Shown: positions 8,336 through 16,606 of the stretch, one piece after another
Layout of the letters: every line of letters starts with the position of its first letter
How positions within the stretch are numbered: the first letter of the stretch is position 1
NCBI RefSeq assembly: GCF_904063055.1
Contig: NZ_CAJFCN010000009.1
Coordinates: 124,001-188,000 of the forward strand
DNA from: Pseudomonas paracarnis
GTDB lineage: Bacteria > Pseudomonadota > Gammaproteobacteria > Pseudomonadales > Pseudomonadaceae
Direction: 5' to 3'
Length of the DNA: 64,000 nt
Position numbers and translations under genes: made by a program
The notes under the pieces: generated by a model
The model's database searches: none
What the model was told of the DNA's origin: nothing
Seen by the model: the letters and a program-made list of their open reading frames with translations, nothing else

Positions 8336-9076
8336 TCAGACCAAGCGACAGTTACTCGGGGTGTAGCCCATGGTGCGTTTGAACATCGCGGTAAATGCAC
8401 TCGGACTCTGGTAACCGTGCTCCAATGCCACTTCCAGGATGGAAGCGCCACTGGCAAGCCGCTGCATGCTGAGCAGCAGCCGCGTGCGCTTGCGCCACTC
8501 GCCGTAACTCATGCCCAACTCTTTCTGGAACAGCCGAGCCAGGGTGCGTGAACTCATATTGAGCTGCACCGCCCAACTCTCCAGTTTCGACTCCTGAGAA
8601 GGGTTGTCGATAAAGTCCGCACACAGTGACTTGAGCCTCGGCTCGTCCGGTATCGGCACGTGAGCCAGCACCCTTTGCGCACGGTCAAGTTCCGAGAAAA
8701 TCAGCTCCACAATCTGCACATGACGCAACGACGCCGCCTGGCTGTCAGGCTCATCGCCCGCAGCCACAATCAGCTCGCGCAACAAGGGTGAAACCCTGAT
8801 GACCTCGCATTCCTCCGTCAAACGACGGTGCGCTCCCGGCGAGATCAACAAAGTGCGCATGCGCACTTCGCCGGTCATGCGGATCTGATGCTCCAAACCT
8901 GAAGGCACCCACAGCGCATGCCCGGAAGGTACCACCCAGGTGGTCTCCTCCACCGACACAAGCATCACACCGTTGATGGCGTAGACCAGTTGGCCTTCGT
9001 CATGTCGATGCGAGGCCACGATGTCACCGTGGCCATAATTACCGGCAAGTGCCGCCAATGCGGTATGCGCGTTCAT
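8336..9076 (-). CDS. AraC-family transcriptional regulator
   Basis: A 246-residue regulator with an N-terminal cupin-like sensor domain (SHRHDEGQLVYAINGVMLV, residues about 20–90) and two C-terminal helix-turn-helix motifs; the second includes LEVALEHGYQSPSAFTAMFKRTMGYTP, the AraC signature. It lies 206 bases upstream of the efflux operon on the same strand, so it is a plausible local regulator of the pump, possibly responding to a small compound. Its start at 9076 directly follows the leuA stop (9078), so it could also be co-transcribed with leuA. Ligand unknown. Confidence 0.85.
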   Translation of the reverse strand: MNAHTALAALAGNYGHGDIVASHRHDEGQLVYAINGVMLVSVEETTWVVPSGHALWVPSGLEHQIRMTGEVRMRTLLISPGAHRRLTEECEVIRVSPLLRELIVAAGDEPDSQAASLRHVQIVELIFSELDRAQRVLAHVPIPDEPRLKSLCADFIDNPSQESKLESWAVQLNMSSRTLARLFQKELGMSYGEWRKRTRLLLSMQRLASGASILEVALEHGYQSPSAFTAMFKRTMGYTPSNCRLV

Positions 9077-9077
9077 C

Positions 9078-10772
9078 TCAGGACGGCACCGCAGCATTCA
9101 CCAGGCTGAGCAAGCCCAGGCGCGATGCACGATTGACCGCACTGGTGACCGCTTTGAGGGAAGCGAGCAGGCTACTGCCATCACGAGCGGCGCCGAACAG
9201 CAACTGGTTGCCCACGCGAATTTCCACATAGGCCAACGCCTCAGCCTGGGCACCGTCACGGGTGGCATGTTCGTGGTAATCGGCGATATCAAAATGAATG
9301 CCACGTTGGGCAAACGCATCGACCAGCGCCGCAAGCGGGCCGTTGCCCTCGCCACTCAAGTCGATGCGCTGTGTGCCTTGTTCAAGGGTGGCCTCCAGGT
9401 AAGTCACATCGCCCTCGCTCACCAGTTTGGGGGCTCGTAACGCGTAAGGCTTGCCCTGCTCCAGGTAATGCCGGGTGAAGCAGGCAAGGATCATCTCGCC
9501 ACTGATTTCCTGGCCGGAGCCATCCGCTTCCTGTTGTACCAGGCTGCTGAACTCCATCTGCAAGCGACGCGGCATCACAATGCCGTGCTGCTCCAACAGA
9601 TAGGCCACGCCCCCCTTGCCCGACTGGCTGTTTACGCGAATTACCGCTTCATAGCTACGGCCCATATCGGCAGGATCGATAGGCAGGTACGGTACTTCCC
9701 ACATGCCCTGTGGATTGGCCTGGCGCGCCGCAAAGCCTTTCTTGATCGCGTCCTGGTGCGAGCCGGAGAATGCGGTAAACACCAACTCACCGGCGTAAGG
9801 GTGACGAGGATGGGTCGGCAACTGATTGCAGAATTCCACCTCACGCTGGACGTGCAGGATGTCGGAGAAATCCAACTGCGGATCGATGCCGCTGGTGTAG
9901 AGGTTCATCGCCAACGTGAGGATATCTACGTTGCCAGTGCGCTCACCGTTACCGAACAACGTGCCCTCGACACGCTCGGCACCAGCCAGGCACGCCTGCT
10001 CCGCGGTGGAGACCCCAGTGCCCCGATCATTGTGCGGATGCACGCTGATGACCACACTGTCCCGGCGACTGAAGTGCCGGCAGAACCATTCGATCTGGTC
10101 GGCGAAGACATTGGCGGTAGACACCTCCACAGTGGTAGGCAGATTCAGGATCATCTTGTTACTCGGGGTCGGGCCGAACGTATCTGTCACCGCTTCACAC
10201 ACCTGCAGTGCAAAATCCAGCTCGGTGAAGCAAAAGGTTTCCGGGGAATACTGGAACGTCCACTGCGTATCGGGGTTTGCGTCCATGTGCTGCTTGATCT
10301 CCCGAGTTGCCTGGGTAGCAATCTCGATGCAGCCCGCCTTGTCCACATTGAAGACAACGTCCCGGAACACCGGCGCCGTCGCATTGTAAACATGCACGAT
10401 GGCGCGAGGCGCGCCCTTCAACGCCTCAAACGTGCGCTCGATGAGGTGGCTGCGCGCCTGGGTCATGACCTGAATCGTCACATCATCAGGAATCGCACCG
10501 CTTTCAATCAGCTCACGGACATAGTCAAAGTCGGTCTGCGAAGCGGCAGGAAAGCCCACCTCGATCTGCTTGAAACCGACCTTCACCAGCAAATCGAAGA
10601 AACGCCGCTTGCGCTCGGCATTCATCGGCTCGATCAACGCCTGGTTGCCATCGCGCATATCCACACTGCACCAGGTAGGAGCGGCAACCTGGACAGTACT
10701 GGGCCATGTGCGATCCGGCAGGTTGACCGTGGTGAAGTGGCGATATTTGCGGGAAGGGTCCTTGAGCATCAT
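9078..10772 (-). CDS. leuA: 2-isopropylmalate synthase
   Basis: A 564-residue enzyme that condenses 2-ketoisovalerate with acetyl-CoA in the first committed step of leucine synthesis. The TIM-barrel catalytic domain (residues about 30–310) has VDMRDGNQALIEPM and the metal-binding HPHNDRGTG and NGERTGN motifs; a linker and the C-terminal LeuA allosteric domain (about 430–560) follow. AAGGAG lies seven bases before the first ATG. The long leader upstream contains a terminator overlapped by a small reading frame (see 11025–11132). In Pseudomonas the housekeeping leuA usually lies elsewhere, so this may be a second copy; that is from memory, not shown here. Confidence 0.92.
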   Translation of the reverse strand: MMLKDPSRKYRHFTTVNLPDRTWPSTVQVAAPTWCSVDMRDGNQALIEPMNAERKRRFFDLLVKVGFKQIEVGFPAASQTDFDYVRELIESGAIPDDVTIQVMTQARSHLIERTFEALKGAPRAIVHVYNATAPVFRDVVFNVDKAGCIEIATQATREIKQHMDANPDTQWTFQYSPETFCFTELDFALQVCEAVTDTFGPTPSNKMILNLPTTVEVSTANVFADQIEWFCRHFSRRDSVVISVHPHNDRGTGVSTAEQACLAGAERVEGTLFGNGERTGNVDILTLAMNLYTSGIDPQLDFSDILHVQREVEFCNQLPTHPRHPYAGELVFTAFSGSHQDAIKKGFAARQANPQGMWEVPYLPIDPADMGRSYEAVIRVNSQSGKGGVAYLLEQHGIVMPRRLQMEFSSLVQQEADGSGQEISGEMILACFTRHYLEQGKPYALRAPKLVSEGDVTYLEATLEQGTQRIDLSGEGNGPLAALVDAFAQRGIHFDIADYHEHATRDGAQAEALAYVEIRVGNQLLFGAARDGSSLLASLKAVTSAVNRASRLGLLSLVNAAVPS

Positions 10773-11024
10773 GGCGTTTCTCCTTTTTCAGCAGTTTGTT
10801 TGTGTCAGACACACCGTCGGCGATGCCGACTGATTGGATCCAATACTAAACGAACATAGTTTGATACAAATTGCGTTGTTGAGTTTGTGGAATAAGAAAA
10901 ACCAAAAAAAACCCAAGCAGACTGAAAAAACCAAAAAAAATTGCGCAAAGGCATGAAAGTCAACAATCGAAGACTTAAAAGCACGAGTTACCGGCAAGGA
11001 GCCAGGGAAAACATTTCTGACGGC

Positions 11025-11063
11025 AAAAAAAAACCGAGAGCCTTACTGGTGTGAGGCTCTCGG
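11025..11063 (-). terminator. Intrinsic terminator or attenuator upstream of leuA
   Basis: On the minus strand a perfect ten-base-pair stem (11063–11054 with 11043–11034, CCGAGAGCCT arms) is followed by nine T residues (11033–11025). It lies about 250 bases upstream of the leuA start. A 29-codon frame runs through its 5' arm and stops at the edge of its 3' arm, as in ribosome-coupled attenuators. It might instead be a leftover tRNA-type terminator: its flanks resemble those of the terminator at 11295–11336. Confidence 0.75.
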
Positions 11064-11132
11064 GATTTCTAAACACACGTGATTTGATACCTGTGGGTTA
11101 CGCACAGGACGGGACAGGTCACCGTGAATCAA
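11043..11132 (-). CDS. Possible leuA leader peptide (29 codons)
   Basis: A short frame starts at TTG (11130–11132) with AAGGAC about eight bases upstream and ends at TAA (11043–11045). The peptide is not Leu-rich: apart from the start codon it has one CTG and one TTA (11070–11072), the latter rare in high-GC Pseudomonas and only seven bases before the terminator stem. A hairpin CCTGTG/CACAGG (11107–11092) precedes the terminator and could act as a pause site. The layout recalls pyrBI-type attenuation, where translation through the terminator arm allows readthrough. Not recognised as a known leader; could be chance. Confidence 0.35.
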   Translation of the reverse strand: MIHGDLSRPVRNPQVSNHVCLEIPRASHQ

Positions 11133-11294
11133 GGTCGGTCCTTTTTATTTTTCTTTATTCATATCAGCCGATTAGCTGAGCCCTTTTCTATAGTTCGCTC
11201 TTTCAAAGTACTGACAGGACTTTTTTTTTGGACGAGAGCGGGAATCTGAGCAAGGGACGGCTCACCGTCCAGTCGGTGATGCCAAATAACAGGC

Positions 11295-11336
11295 AAAAAA
11301 AAACCCGGAAATCCTCACTTACGTGGGCCTTCCGGA
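11295..11336 (-). terminator. Terminator downstream of tRNA-Lys
   Basis: On the minus strand an imperfect stem with CCGGAA/TTCCGG outer pairs is followed by nine T residues (11303–11295). It lies 20 bases past the CCA end of tRNA-Lys and would end that transcript. The flanking bases (GTTTAGAAAATCC before, TTTTTTTTTGCC after) are shared with the hairpin at 11025–11063. Confidence 0.75.
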
Positions 11337-11355
11337 TTTTCTAAACCGCCAAAAA

Positions 11356-11431
11356 TGGTGGGTCGTGTGGGATTCGAACCTACGACCAATTGGTTAAAAG
11401 CCAACTGCTCTACCAACTGAGCTAACGACCC
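11356..11431 (-). tRNA. tRNA-Lys (UUU anticodon)
   Basis: The minus strand reads GGGTCGTTAGCTCAGTTGG at the 5' end, with anticodon loop CTTTTAA (anticodon TTT), T-loop GGTTCGAATCC and encoded CCA. Acceptor arms GGGTCGT and ACGACCC pair fully. In P. aeruginosa the tRNA-Lys next to the queuosine genes is an integration site for ICE-type elements; no integrase is visible beside it here. Confidence 0.97.
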
Positions 11432-11554
11432 GCTGTGTGGTGGCGCGTATAATACTGATTTCTAAGGATTATTCAACACCTTATTTGAAATAAATCAGAA
11501 AAAACGCATTTGAACGGTAATTCGGTGGGTAGAACGCCTCTCGCAGCCGCCTGA

Positions 11555-12202
11555 TCAGCGCCCTGGCTCGTCGTTCCACAGGTACTTGTGCAGCTGCAAT
11601 TGCAGGCGCACCGGCAAATTGTCCGCCACTACCCAGTCGGCCAGGTCGCGGGCATTCAGGTCGTGATGGCTGGGCGAGAACAGCACCTCGCCCGCACGAC
11701 GCTCCAGGCCATACTGGATCAGCTTGGAGGTCGCCCAGTCATAGTCGTCGCGGGAACAGATGACGAACTTGACCTGATCGTTGGCCGTCAGCAAGTCGAT
11801 GTTCTCGTAGCGGTTGCGGTGGGCTTCCTTGGAGTCCGGGGTCTTGAGGTCGACCACTCGGCTGACACGCGGGTCGACCGCAGAGATGTCCAGGGCGCCG
11901 CTGGTTTCCAGTGAGACCTCGTAACCCGCGTCACACAGCCGCTTGAGCAATGGGATGGCATTGGGTTGCGCCAATGGCTCACCGCCCGTCACGCAGACGT
12001 AGCGCGGCCGGTAGCCGGCAACCTGTTCCAGGATGTCGTCGAGGGTGCGCACGGTACCGCCGCTGAAGGCGTAGGCGCTGTCGCAGTATTGGCAACGCAA
12101 TGGGCAGCCGGTGAGCCGTACGAATACGGTGGGCAGGCCAGCAGTGCGCGTTTCACCCTGCAACGAGTAAAAGACTTCGGTAATACGTAATGTGTCTTGC
12201 AT
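11555..12202 (-). CDS. queE: 7-carboxy-7-deazaguanine synthase (radical SAM)
   Basis: A 215-residue radical-SAM enzyme that converts 6-carboxytetrahydropterin to 7-carboxy-7-deazaguanine for preQ0/queuosine. The cluster motif is CPLRCQYC (Cys-x3-Cys-x2-Cys, residues about 31–38), next to FVRLTGC, and SLQGE precedes it. The ATG at 12202 matches the usual N terminus (MQDTLRITEVFYSLQGE); an in-frame GTG three codons upstream has no better ribosome site. It follows the Tol-Pal operon, separated by a terminator. queC, which often follows queE in Pseudomonas, is not between this gene and tRNA-Lys. Confidence 0.95.
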   Translation of the reverse strand: MQDTLRITEVFYSLQGETRTAGLPTVFVRLTGCPLRCQYCDSAYAFSGGTVRTLDDILEQVAGYRPRYVCVTGGEPLAQPNAIPLLKRLCDAGYEVSLETSGALDISAVDPRVSRVVDLKTPDSKEAHRNRYENIDLLTANDQVKFVICSRDDYDWATSKLIQYGLERRAGEVLFSPSHHDLNARDLADWVVADNLPVRLQLQLHKYLWNDEPGR

Positions 12203-12318
12203 AGTCGCCACGGGCGTAACAGCTAAACAGGCTGTCCGCCTCCGTCAGGCACTTCAAGGGATTGCGCCAACGCGTCAACCCCATGAAGCGTGTTTCATAA
12301 AAGGGCGTGGATTCTAAC

Positions 12319-12345
12319 GAAAAAACCCGCGACAAGCGCGGGTTT
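12319..12345 (-). terminator. Terminator of the tol-pal operon
   Basis: On the minus strand AACCCGCG–CTTG–TCGCGGGTT is followed by a T run. It lies 22 bases after the cpoB stop and upstream of queE. Confidence 0.85.
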
Positions 12346-12366
12346 CTTCTGAACGGGCTGCATTGC

Positions 12367-13197
12367 TTACAAGCGTTGCAGGTCCCGCTGGGCCAACTGC
12401 GCCGCGGAGGTACCCGGATACTGGGCAACCACCTGCTGCAGAATGCCTTTGACCTTGTCGGTATGACCCAGGCGGCGTTCTACGTCAGCGAGTTTGTACA
12501 GCGAATCCGGCACCTTGGCGTGCTTGGGGTACAGCTGGCTGACCTTGGCAAAAGCCTGGCCCGCGCCCTGCAAATCACCCTTTGCCAGGTTGACCTCACC
12601 CAACCAGTACTGGGCATTGCCCGCGTACTGGCTGTTGGGGTACTTGCGCAGGAAAGCGGTGAAGGCCTGACTGGCCTTATCGAAATCCTTGGCCTTGATC
12701 AGGTCGAAGGCTGCATCGTAATACAGTTTTTCCTTCGCCGGATCACCCGGTTCACTGCTGGCGGCAGGGGCAGCCGCGGCGGCCCCTGCTGCTGCGCCAC
12801 CGGCAGCGGCGCTTGGCGCGCCACCGGCAGCAGAATTATCAGGAGTAGCGGCAGGTGCAACACCGGCTCCAATACGACGATCAAGATCCTGGTAACGCTC
12901 CAGGCCTTCTTGCTTGAGCTGGTTCACCTGGTTCTGCAGCACTTCAATGGCGCCTTGTTGCTGGGCCAATTGATCCTGCATGCGTTGCAGCTGGTTGAAC
13001 AGCTCGCCCTGTGCCGAGGGAGCGGACGTAGCCGCTCCCCCCGCATAGGCGCCGTTCGTGCCATAACCTGCTGGCGGATAACTGCTCCCGCTATTGTTAT
13101 AGCCTGAGTTGCTATCCGTTACAGGAACCGCAGCCCACACCGCAAGCGGTGCGAAGCTGAGAGCCAATACAGTCAGAGCACGACGGCACGTTCGCAT
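12367..13197 (-). CDS. cpoB: Cell division coordinator CpoB (YbgF)
   Basis: A 276-residue periplasmic protein with a Sec signal peptide (residues 1–22, ending VWAA). Residues about 60–100 form a trimerising coiled coil (QRMQDQLAQQQGAIEVLQNQ), followed by an Ala/Gly-rich linker and C-terminal TPR repeats (about 155–276, starting YYDAAFDLIKAKDFDKASQAF). In enterics CpoB links peptidoglycan synthesis (PBP1B) with Tol-driven outer-membrane constriction. It is the last gene of the operon, six bases after pal. Confidence 0.93.
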   Translation of the reverse strand: MRTCRRALTVLALSFAPLAVWAAVPVTDSNSGYNNSGSSYPPAGYGTNGAYAGGAATSAPSAQGELFNQLQRMQDQLAQQQGAIEVLQNQVNQLKQEGLERYQDLDRRIGAGVAPAATPDNSAAGGAPSAAAGGAAAGAAAAAPAASSEPGDPAKEKLYYDAAFDLIKAKDFDKASQAFTAFLRKYPNSQYAGNAQYWLGEVNLAKGDLQGAGQAFAKVSQLYPKHAKVPDSLYKLADVERRLGHTDKVKGILQQVVAQYPGTSAAQLAQRDLQRL

Positions 13198-13203
13198 GAC
13201 GAA

Positions 13204-13704
13204 TTACTTACGCAGTTCGACGCGACGGTTCTGAGCCCACGACTGTTCGTCGTTGCCAGTTGCAACTGGACGCTCTTTACCGTAGGAAACCAGTTCCAGT
13301 TGGCCTGGAGCAACACCTTGCAGTACCAGGTAGCGCTGAACGGCTTTCGCACGACGCTCGCCCAGTGCCATGTTGTACTCACGAGTACCACGGGCGTCAG
13401 TGTTACCTTCCAGAACAACGCGAGCGCCGTTAGCTTTCAGGTCCTTGGCGTGAACGTCCAGAGCGCGCATGGCTTCTGGCTTCAGGTCCGAACTGTCGTA
13501 TTCGAAGTAGAAAGTGGTGATTGCGCGCAGAGCAGCTTCTTCGCTCAGGGAGCCGTCGACCGCACCAGTGTTGGCGCCGTAACCAGCGTTTGGATCAACA
13601 GCTGCGCCTTCACCGGCATTGTCGCCGCCTTTAGAGGAGCAACCAACGGCTACGGACAGAGCCAGAGCCAGAGCAGCAAACTTACCAAACTTCAGCATTT
13701 CCAT
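13204..13704 (-). CDS. pal: Peptidoglycan-associated lipoprotein Pal (OprL)
   Basis: A 166-residue outer-membrane lipoprotein. The signal ends in the lipobox SVAVGCSS (Cys near residue 22), followed by a Gly/Ala-rich tether and an OmpA-like domain (about 60–166) with the peptidoglycan-binding pattern NTDARGTREYNMALGERRA. It anchors the outer membrane to the wall and binds TolB. The sequence matches Pseudomonas OprL closely by eye. A 55-base gap separates it from tolB, enough for an internal promoter. Confidence 0.97.
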   Translation of the reverse strand: MEMLKFGKFAALALALSVAVGCSSKGGDNAGEGAAVDPNAGYGANTGAVDGSLSEEAALRAITTFYFEYDSSDLKPEAMRALDVHAKDLKANGARVVLEGNTDARGTREYNMALGERRAKAVQRYLVLQGVAPGQLELVSYGKERPVATGNDEQSWAQNRRVELRK

Positions 13705-13759
13705 CGTGAAACTCCTAATGAACCCCAGTGTGTTAAGTACTTCTTTTTGTAGCGCCGCG

Positions 13760-15061
13760 TCAGTTCAGGTAAGGGGACCAGGATGGTTCTCTGACTTCGC
13801 CTTGTGCGGTAGGAAGTGGGAGCCTTACGCGTCCATTGATGGACACGAGCATCAAGACTCCCCGGCCCTGCTGGCGGGTGGCGTAGATTACCATGGTGCC
13901 GTTGGGCGCAACAGTGGCTGACTCATCAAGGTTGGTATCTGTAAGGATTTTTACGGTTCCGCGCTGCAAATCCTGGGCCGCAACCCGGAAATTAGTGAAA
14001 CCATCCTGACGGTGAATCATCACCAACGTCTTTTCATCGGCCGAAAGCTTGGGGTTGGCGTTGTAGTTACCAATAAAGGTCACACGTTCCGCACCGCCGC
14101 CGTTCACATTTGCCTTGTAGACCTGAGGCTTGCCGCCACGGTCGGAGGTGAAGTAGATGGTCGAACCATCCTTACCCCAGAAGGGTTCGGTGTTGATGCC
14201 CGGGCCGCTGGTCACACGCGAGAGTTGACGCGAGGCCATGTTCATCACGTAGATATCCGGGTTACCGTCCTTGGACAGCACGAAAGCCAGGCGCGAACCA
14301 TCCGGCGACCAGGCTGGCGCACCATTGAGGCCTTCGAAGTTGGTGATCTGCTCACGACGGCCAGTATCGATGTGCTGCACAAAGATGCGCGGACGACGCT
14401 GTTCGAACGATACGTAGGCAATACGCTTGCCATCCGGCGCGAAGCGGGGCGACAGGATTGGCTCACGGGACTGCAGCAAGGTCACGGCACGAGCACCGTC
14501 GTAGTCCGAGCGCTGCAGGGTGTAGCGGGTATTGTCTACAGAGAAACGCTCAGCGGTGACGTACAACAGGCGCGTCGAGAACGCCCCCTTGATACCGGTG
14601 AGTTTTTCAAACGACTGGTCCGAGATGTAGTGGGCCATGTCGCGCAGTTGCTCGGCGGTACCCGATACGCTGCCGGTCAACACCTGCTGCTCGGTGGCCA
14701 CGTTGAACAACGTGTACTGGATCTGCAGGCGACCGCCGGCCGGCGTGATGCTGCCGACCATCAGGTACTGGGCACCGACGGCCTTCCAGTCACGGAAGAT
14801 GACTTCGCTGGCCTGGGTTGGCTGGCTGATCATGTTGCCTTTTGGAATTGGCGCGTAGTAACCGGAGTTACGCAGGTCGTCGCTGACGATCTGGGCCATG
14901 TCGTCCGGCAGCACGCTGCCGCCCTGCCAACCGAACGGAACTACCGCAATCGGTGTGGCCCGATCACTGCCGCTGGTAACCAGGATGTTCTTTTCATCCG
15001 CCGCCGCTATCCCTGCCATACAGCAAATAACGACAAGCATTCCTCGAAGAAGGTTTCTCAC
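13760..15061 (-). CDS. tolB: Tol-Pal system beta-propeller protein TolB
   Basis: A 433-residue periplasmic protein with a signal peptide (residues 1–21, ending IAAA), an N-terminal alpha/beta domain and a six-bladed propeller whose blades carry PD40-type repeats (ILSPRFAPDGKRIAYVSF, GAPAWSPDGSRLAFVLS, NTEPFWGKDGSTIYFTSDR). It shuttles between TolA and Pal. Its start overlaps the tolA stop by four bases (ATGA). Confidence 0.97.
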   Translation of the reverse strand: MRNLLRGMLVVICCMAGIAAADEKNILVTSGSDRATPIAVVPFGWQGGSVLPDDMAQIVSDDLRNSGYYAPIPKGNMISQPTQASEVIFRDWKAVGAQYLMVGSITPAGGRLQIQYTLFNVATEQQVLTGSVSGTAEQLRDMAHYISDQSFEKLTGIKGAFSTRLLYVTAERFSVDNTRYTLQRSDYDGARAVTLLQSREPILSPRFAPDGKRIAYVSFEQRRPRIFVQHIDTGRREQITNFEGLNGAPAWSPDGSRLAFVLSKDGNPDIYVMNMASRQLSRVTSGPGINTEPFWGKDGSTIYFTSDRGGKPQVYKANVNGGGAERVTFIGNYNANPKLSADEKTLVMIHRQDGFTNFRVAAQDLQRGTVKILTDTNLDESATVAPNGTMVIYATRQQGRGVLMLVSINGRVRLPLPTAQGEVREPSWSPYLN

Positions 15062-16131
15062 AAGGCTAGATCCTCAGGTGTGAATGTCATCTTGAATGAA
15101 CGATAGGGAGCGAAGTCACTTGGTTTCATTCCCTGCATCTCGGTCAACCGGCCAATATTCTTGACCGCGGCAACCGCCGAACTGTCGAACGAACCGTCAC
15201 CACTGGACTTGGCCACGCTGACCGAAGTCACCGTACCGTCCGGCAACATGCCGATCTGCAGCACTACTGTCATGCCTTTACGTGCCGAAGGTGGACGTGT
15301 CCAGCCTTCCGCTGCCCGCGCCCGAATCAGGTCGTCGAAACTGCCCGCGACTTCATCGCCACGCTCATCGGCCAAGGCTTGCTGACGCTGCGGCGTGTCG
15401 GAAAGCAAATCTGCCAGGGCCTGGGCCTTTTTCTCTTCGGCGGATTTGCGTGCTGCTTCCTGGGCCTTCTTCTTGGAGGCGTCGGCGGCAGCTTTCTTCT
15501 TCGCTTCGTCGGCGACTTTCTTCTTCGCCTCGTCTGCTTCAGCTTTTTTCTTGGCGTCTTCGGCGGCTTTCTTCTTCGCGTCTTCGACTATCTTTTTCTT
15601 GGCTTCTTCAGCGGCCTTTTTCTTGGCCTCTTCTTCGGCAGCCTTTTTGGCTTCTTCTTCCGATTTCTTCTTGGCTATATCAGCCAATTGTTTCTCTTCG
15701 GCCTTTTTGGCTTCGGCAGCTTTCTCGGCTTTCTTGGCTTCATCAGCCTTTTTCGCCTCGTCGGCTTTCTTGGCTTCGTCAGCCTTTTTCGATTCCTCGG
15801 CCTTTTGAGCCGCCTCTTCTTTCTTTTGTTCCGCAGCAGCCTTCACCGCTTCCTGCTCGACCTTCTTCTGTTCCATCTGCTCGACTTCAGTCTGGCGCGC
15901 AGCCGACTTCTGGGCCTCACCCGCAATCTTCTGATTGGTCTGGGTGGTGGCCTGACTTTTCGATTTCAGCTGATACAGGGTCGCCTGCACGATCGGCTTG
16001 GCTGGCGGCAGGTCCGGGGTCATGGCAAAGCTGACAAACAGCATGCCGAACACCAGGACGTGCAGGGCTATTGCCCACACGCCAGGCCAGAAGTAGCTTT
16101 CCGAGGCGGACGGCTCTCGCTGTTGCTGCAT
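15058..16131 (-). CDS. tolA: Tol-Pal system protein TolA
   Basis: A 357-residue inner-membrane protein: one anchor helix (about 18–40), a long helical rod of Lys/Ala/Glu repeats (KKADEAKKADEAKKA type, about 75–255) that spans the periplasm, and a C-terminal globular domain with WTRPPSARKGMTVVLQIGML. It transmits proton-motive force from TolQR to TolB/Pal and is a known entry point for colicin-like toxins and phage. It overlaps tolR by one base. Confidence 0.96.
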   Translation of the reverse strand: MQQQREPSASESYFWPGVWAIALHVLVFGMLFVSFAMTPDLPPAKPIVQATLYQLKSKSQATTQTNQKIAGEAQKSAARQTEVEQMEQKKVEQEAVKAAAEQKKEEAAQKAEESKKADEAKKADEAKKADEAKKAEKAAEAKKAEEKQLADIAKKKSEEEAKKAAEEEAKKKAAEEAKKKIVEDAKKKAAEDAKKKAEADEAKKKVADEAKKKAAADASKKKAQEAARKSAEEKKAQALADLLSDTPQRQQALADERGDEVAGSFDDLIRARAAEGWTRPPSARKGMTVVLQIGMLPDGTVTSVSVAKSSGDGSFDSSAVAAVKNIGRLTEMQGMKPSDFAPYRSFKMTFTPEDLAL

Positions 16132-16592
16132 CAGGGCGCCTCGGTAATCAAGCCAACGTTACCGACGCCGGCCTTCTGCAGCCCGCCCATGGCGCCCATG
16201 ACGGAGCCGTAGTCGACCGATTTGTCACCCCGGATAAACACCTGGGTGTGCTTGCCGCCTTCGTTGCCGGAGCGAATGATCTTGGTCACAGCATCGGTCA
16301 TGGCCGGCAACGTCAGGGCCTTGTCCTGCTGCTTTTGCGTCTCGACTTCGCTGCCAAGATTCCAGTAATAGGTCTTGTCAGCCTTGATCGAAATGGTCAG
16401 GACCTGAGTGTTGTTGTCCTGCGGCAAGGCTTCACTGGAAACCTTGGGCAGATCAACCTTCACGCCCTGGTTGAGCATCGGCGCGGTCACCATGAAGATC
16501 ACCAGCAGCACCAGCATCACGTCGATGTAAGGCACTACGTTCATCTCGGCGACCGGCTTGCGCTTTTTGCGAGCTCGAGCGATTAAAGCCAT
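16131..16592 (-). CDS. tolR: Tol-Pal system protein TolR (ExbD family)
   Basis: A 153-residue inner-membrane protein. The single transmembrane helix (about 21–42) has the family's essential proton-carrying Asp in VVPYIDVMLVLLVIFMV (Asp24). The periplasmic part (about 45–150) is the ExbD/TolR domain. With TolQ it forms the proton-driven motor for TolA. It lies 14 bases after tolQ. Confidence 0.96.
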   Translation of the reverse strand: MALIARARKKRKPVAEMNVVPYIDVMLVLLVIFMVTAPMLNQGVKVDLPKVSSEALPQDNNTQVLTISIKADKTYYWNLGSEVETQKQQDKALTLPAMTDAVTKIIRSGNEGGKHTQVFIRGDKSVDYGSVMGAMGGLQKAGVGNVGLITEAP

Positions 16593-16606
16593 TGGGAATT
16601 ACCTGC

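Noticed and set aside
11356..11431. Integrated mobile element attached to tRNA-Lys
   Set aside because: No integrase, no repeat of the tRNA 3' end nearby and no mobilisation genes are seen within the window; only the hot-spot reputation supports it.
12699..13107. Extra frames in the Ala/Gly-rich linker region of cpoB
   Set aside because: Low-complexity linker sequence keeps several frames open by chance; there are no start signals.
15058..16131. Lys/Ala/Glu tandem repeats in tolA as a novel repeat protein
   Set aside because: This is the normal periplasm-spanning helical domain of TolA.
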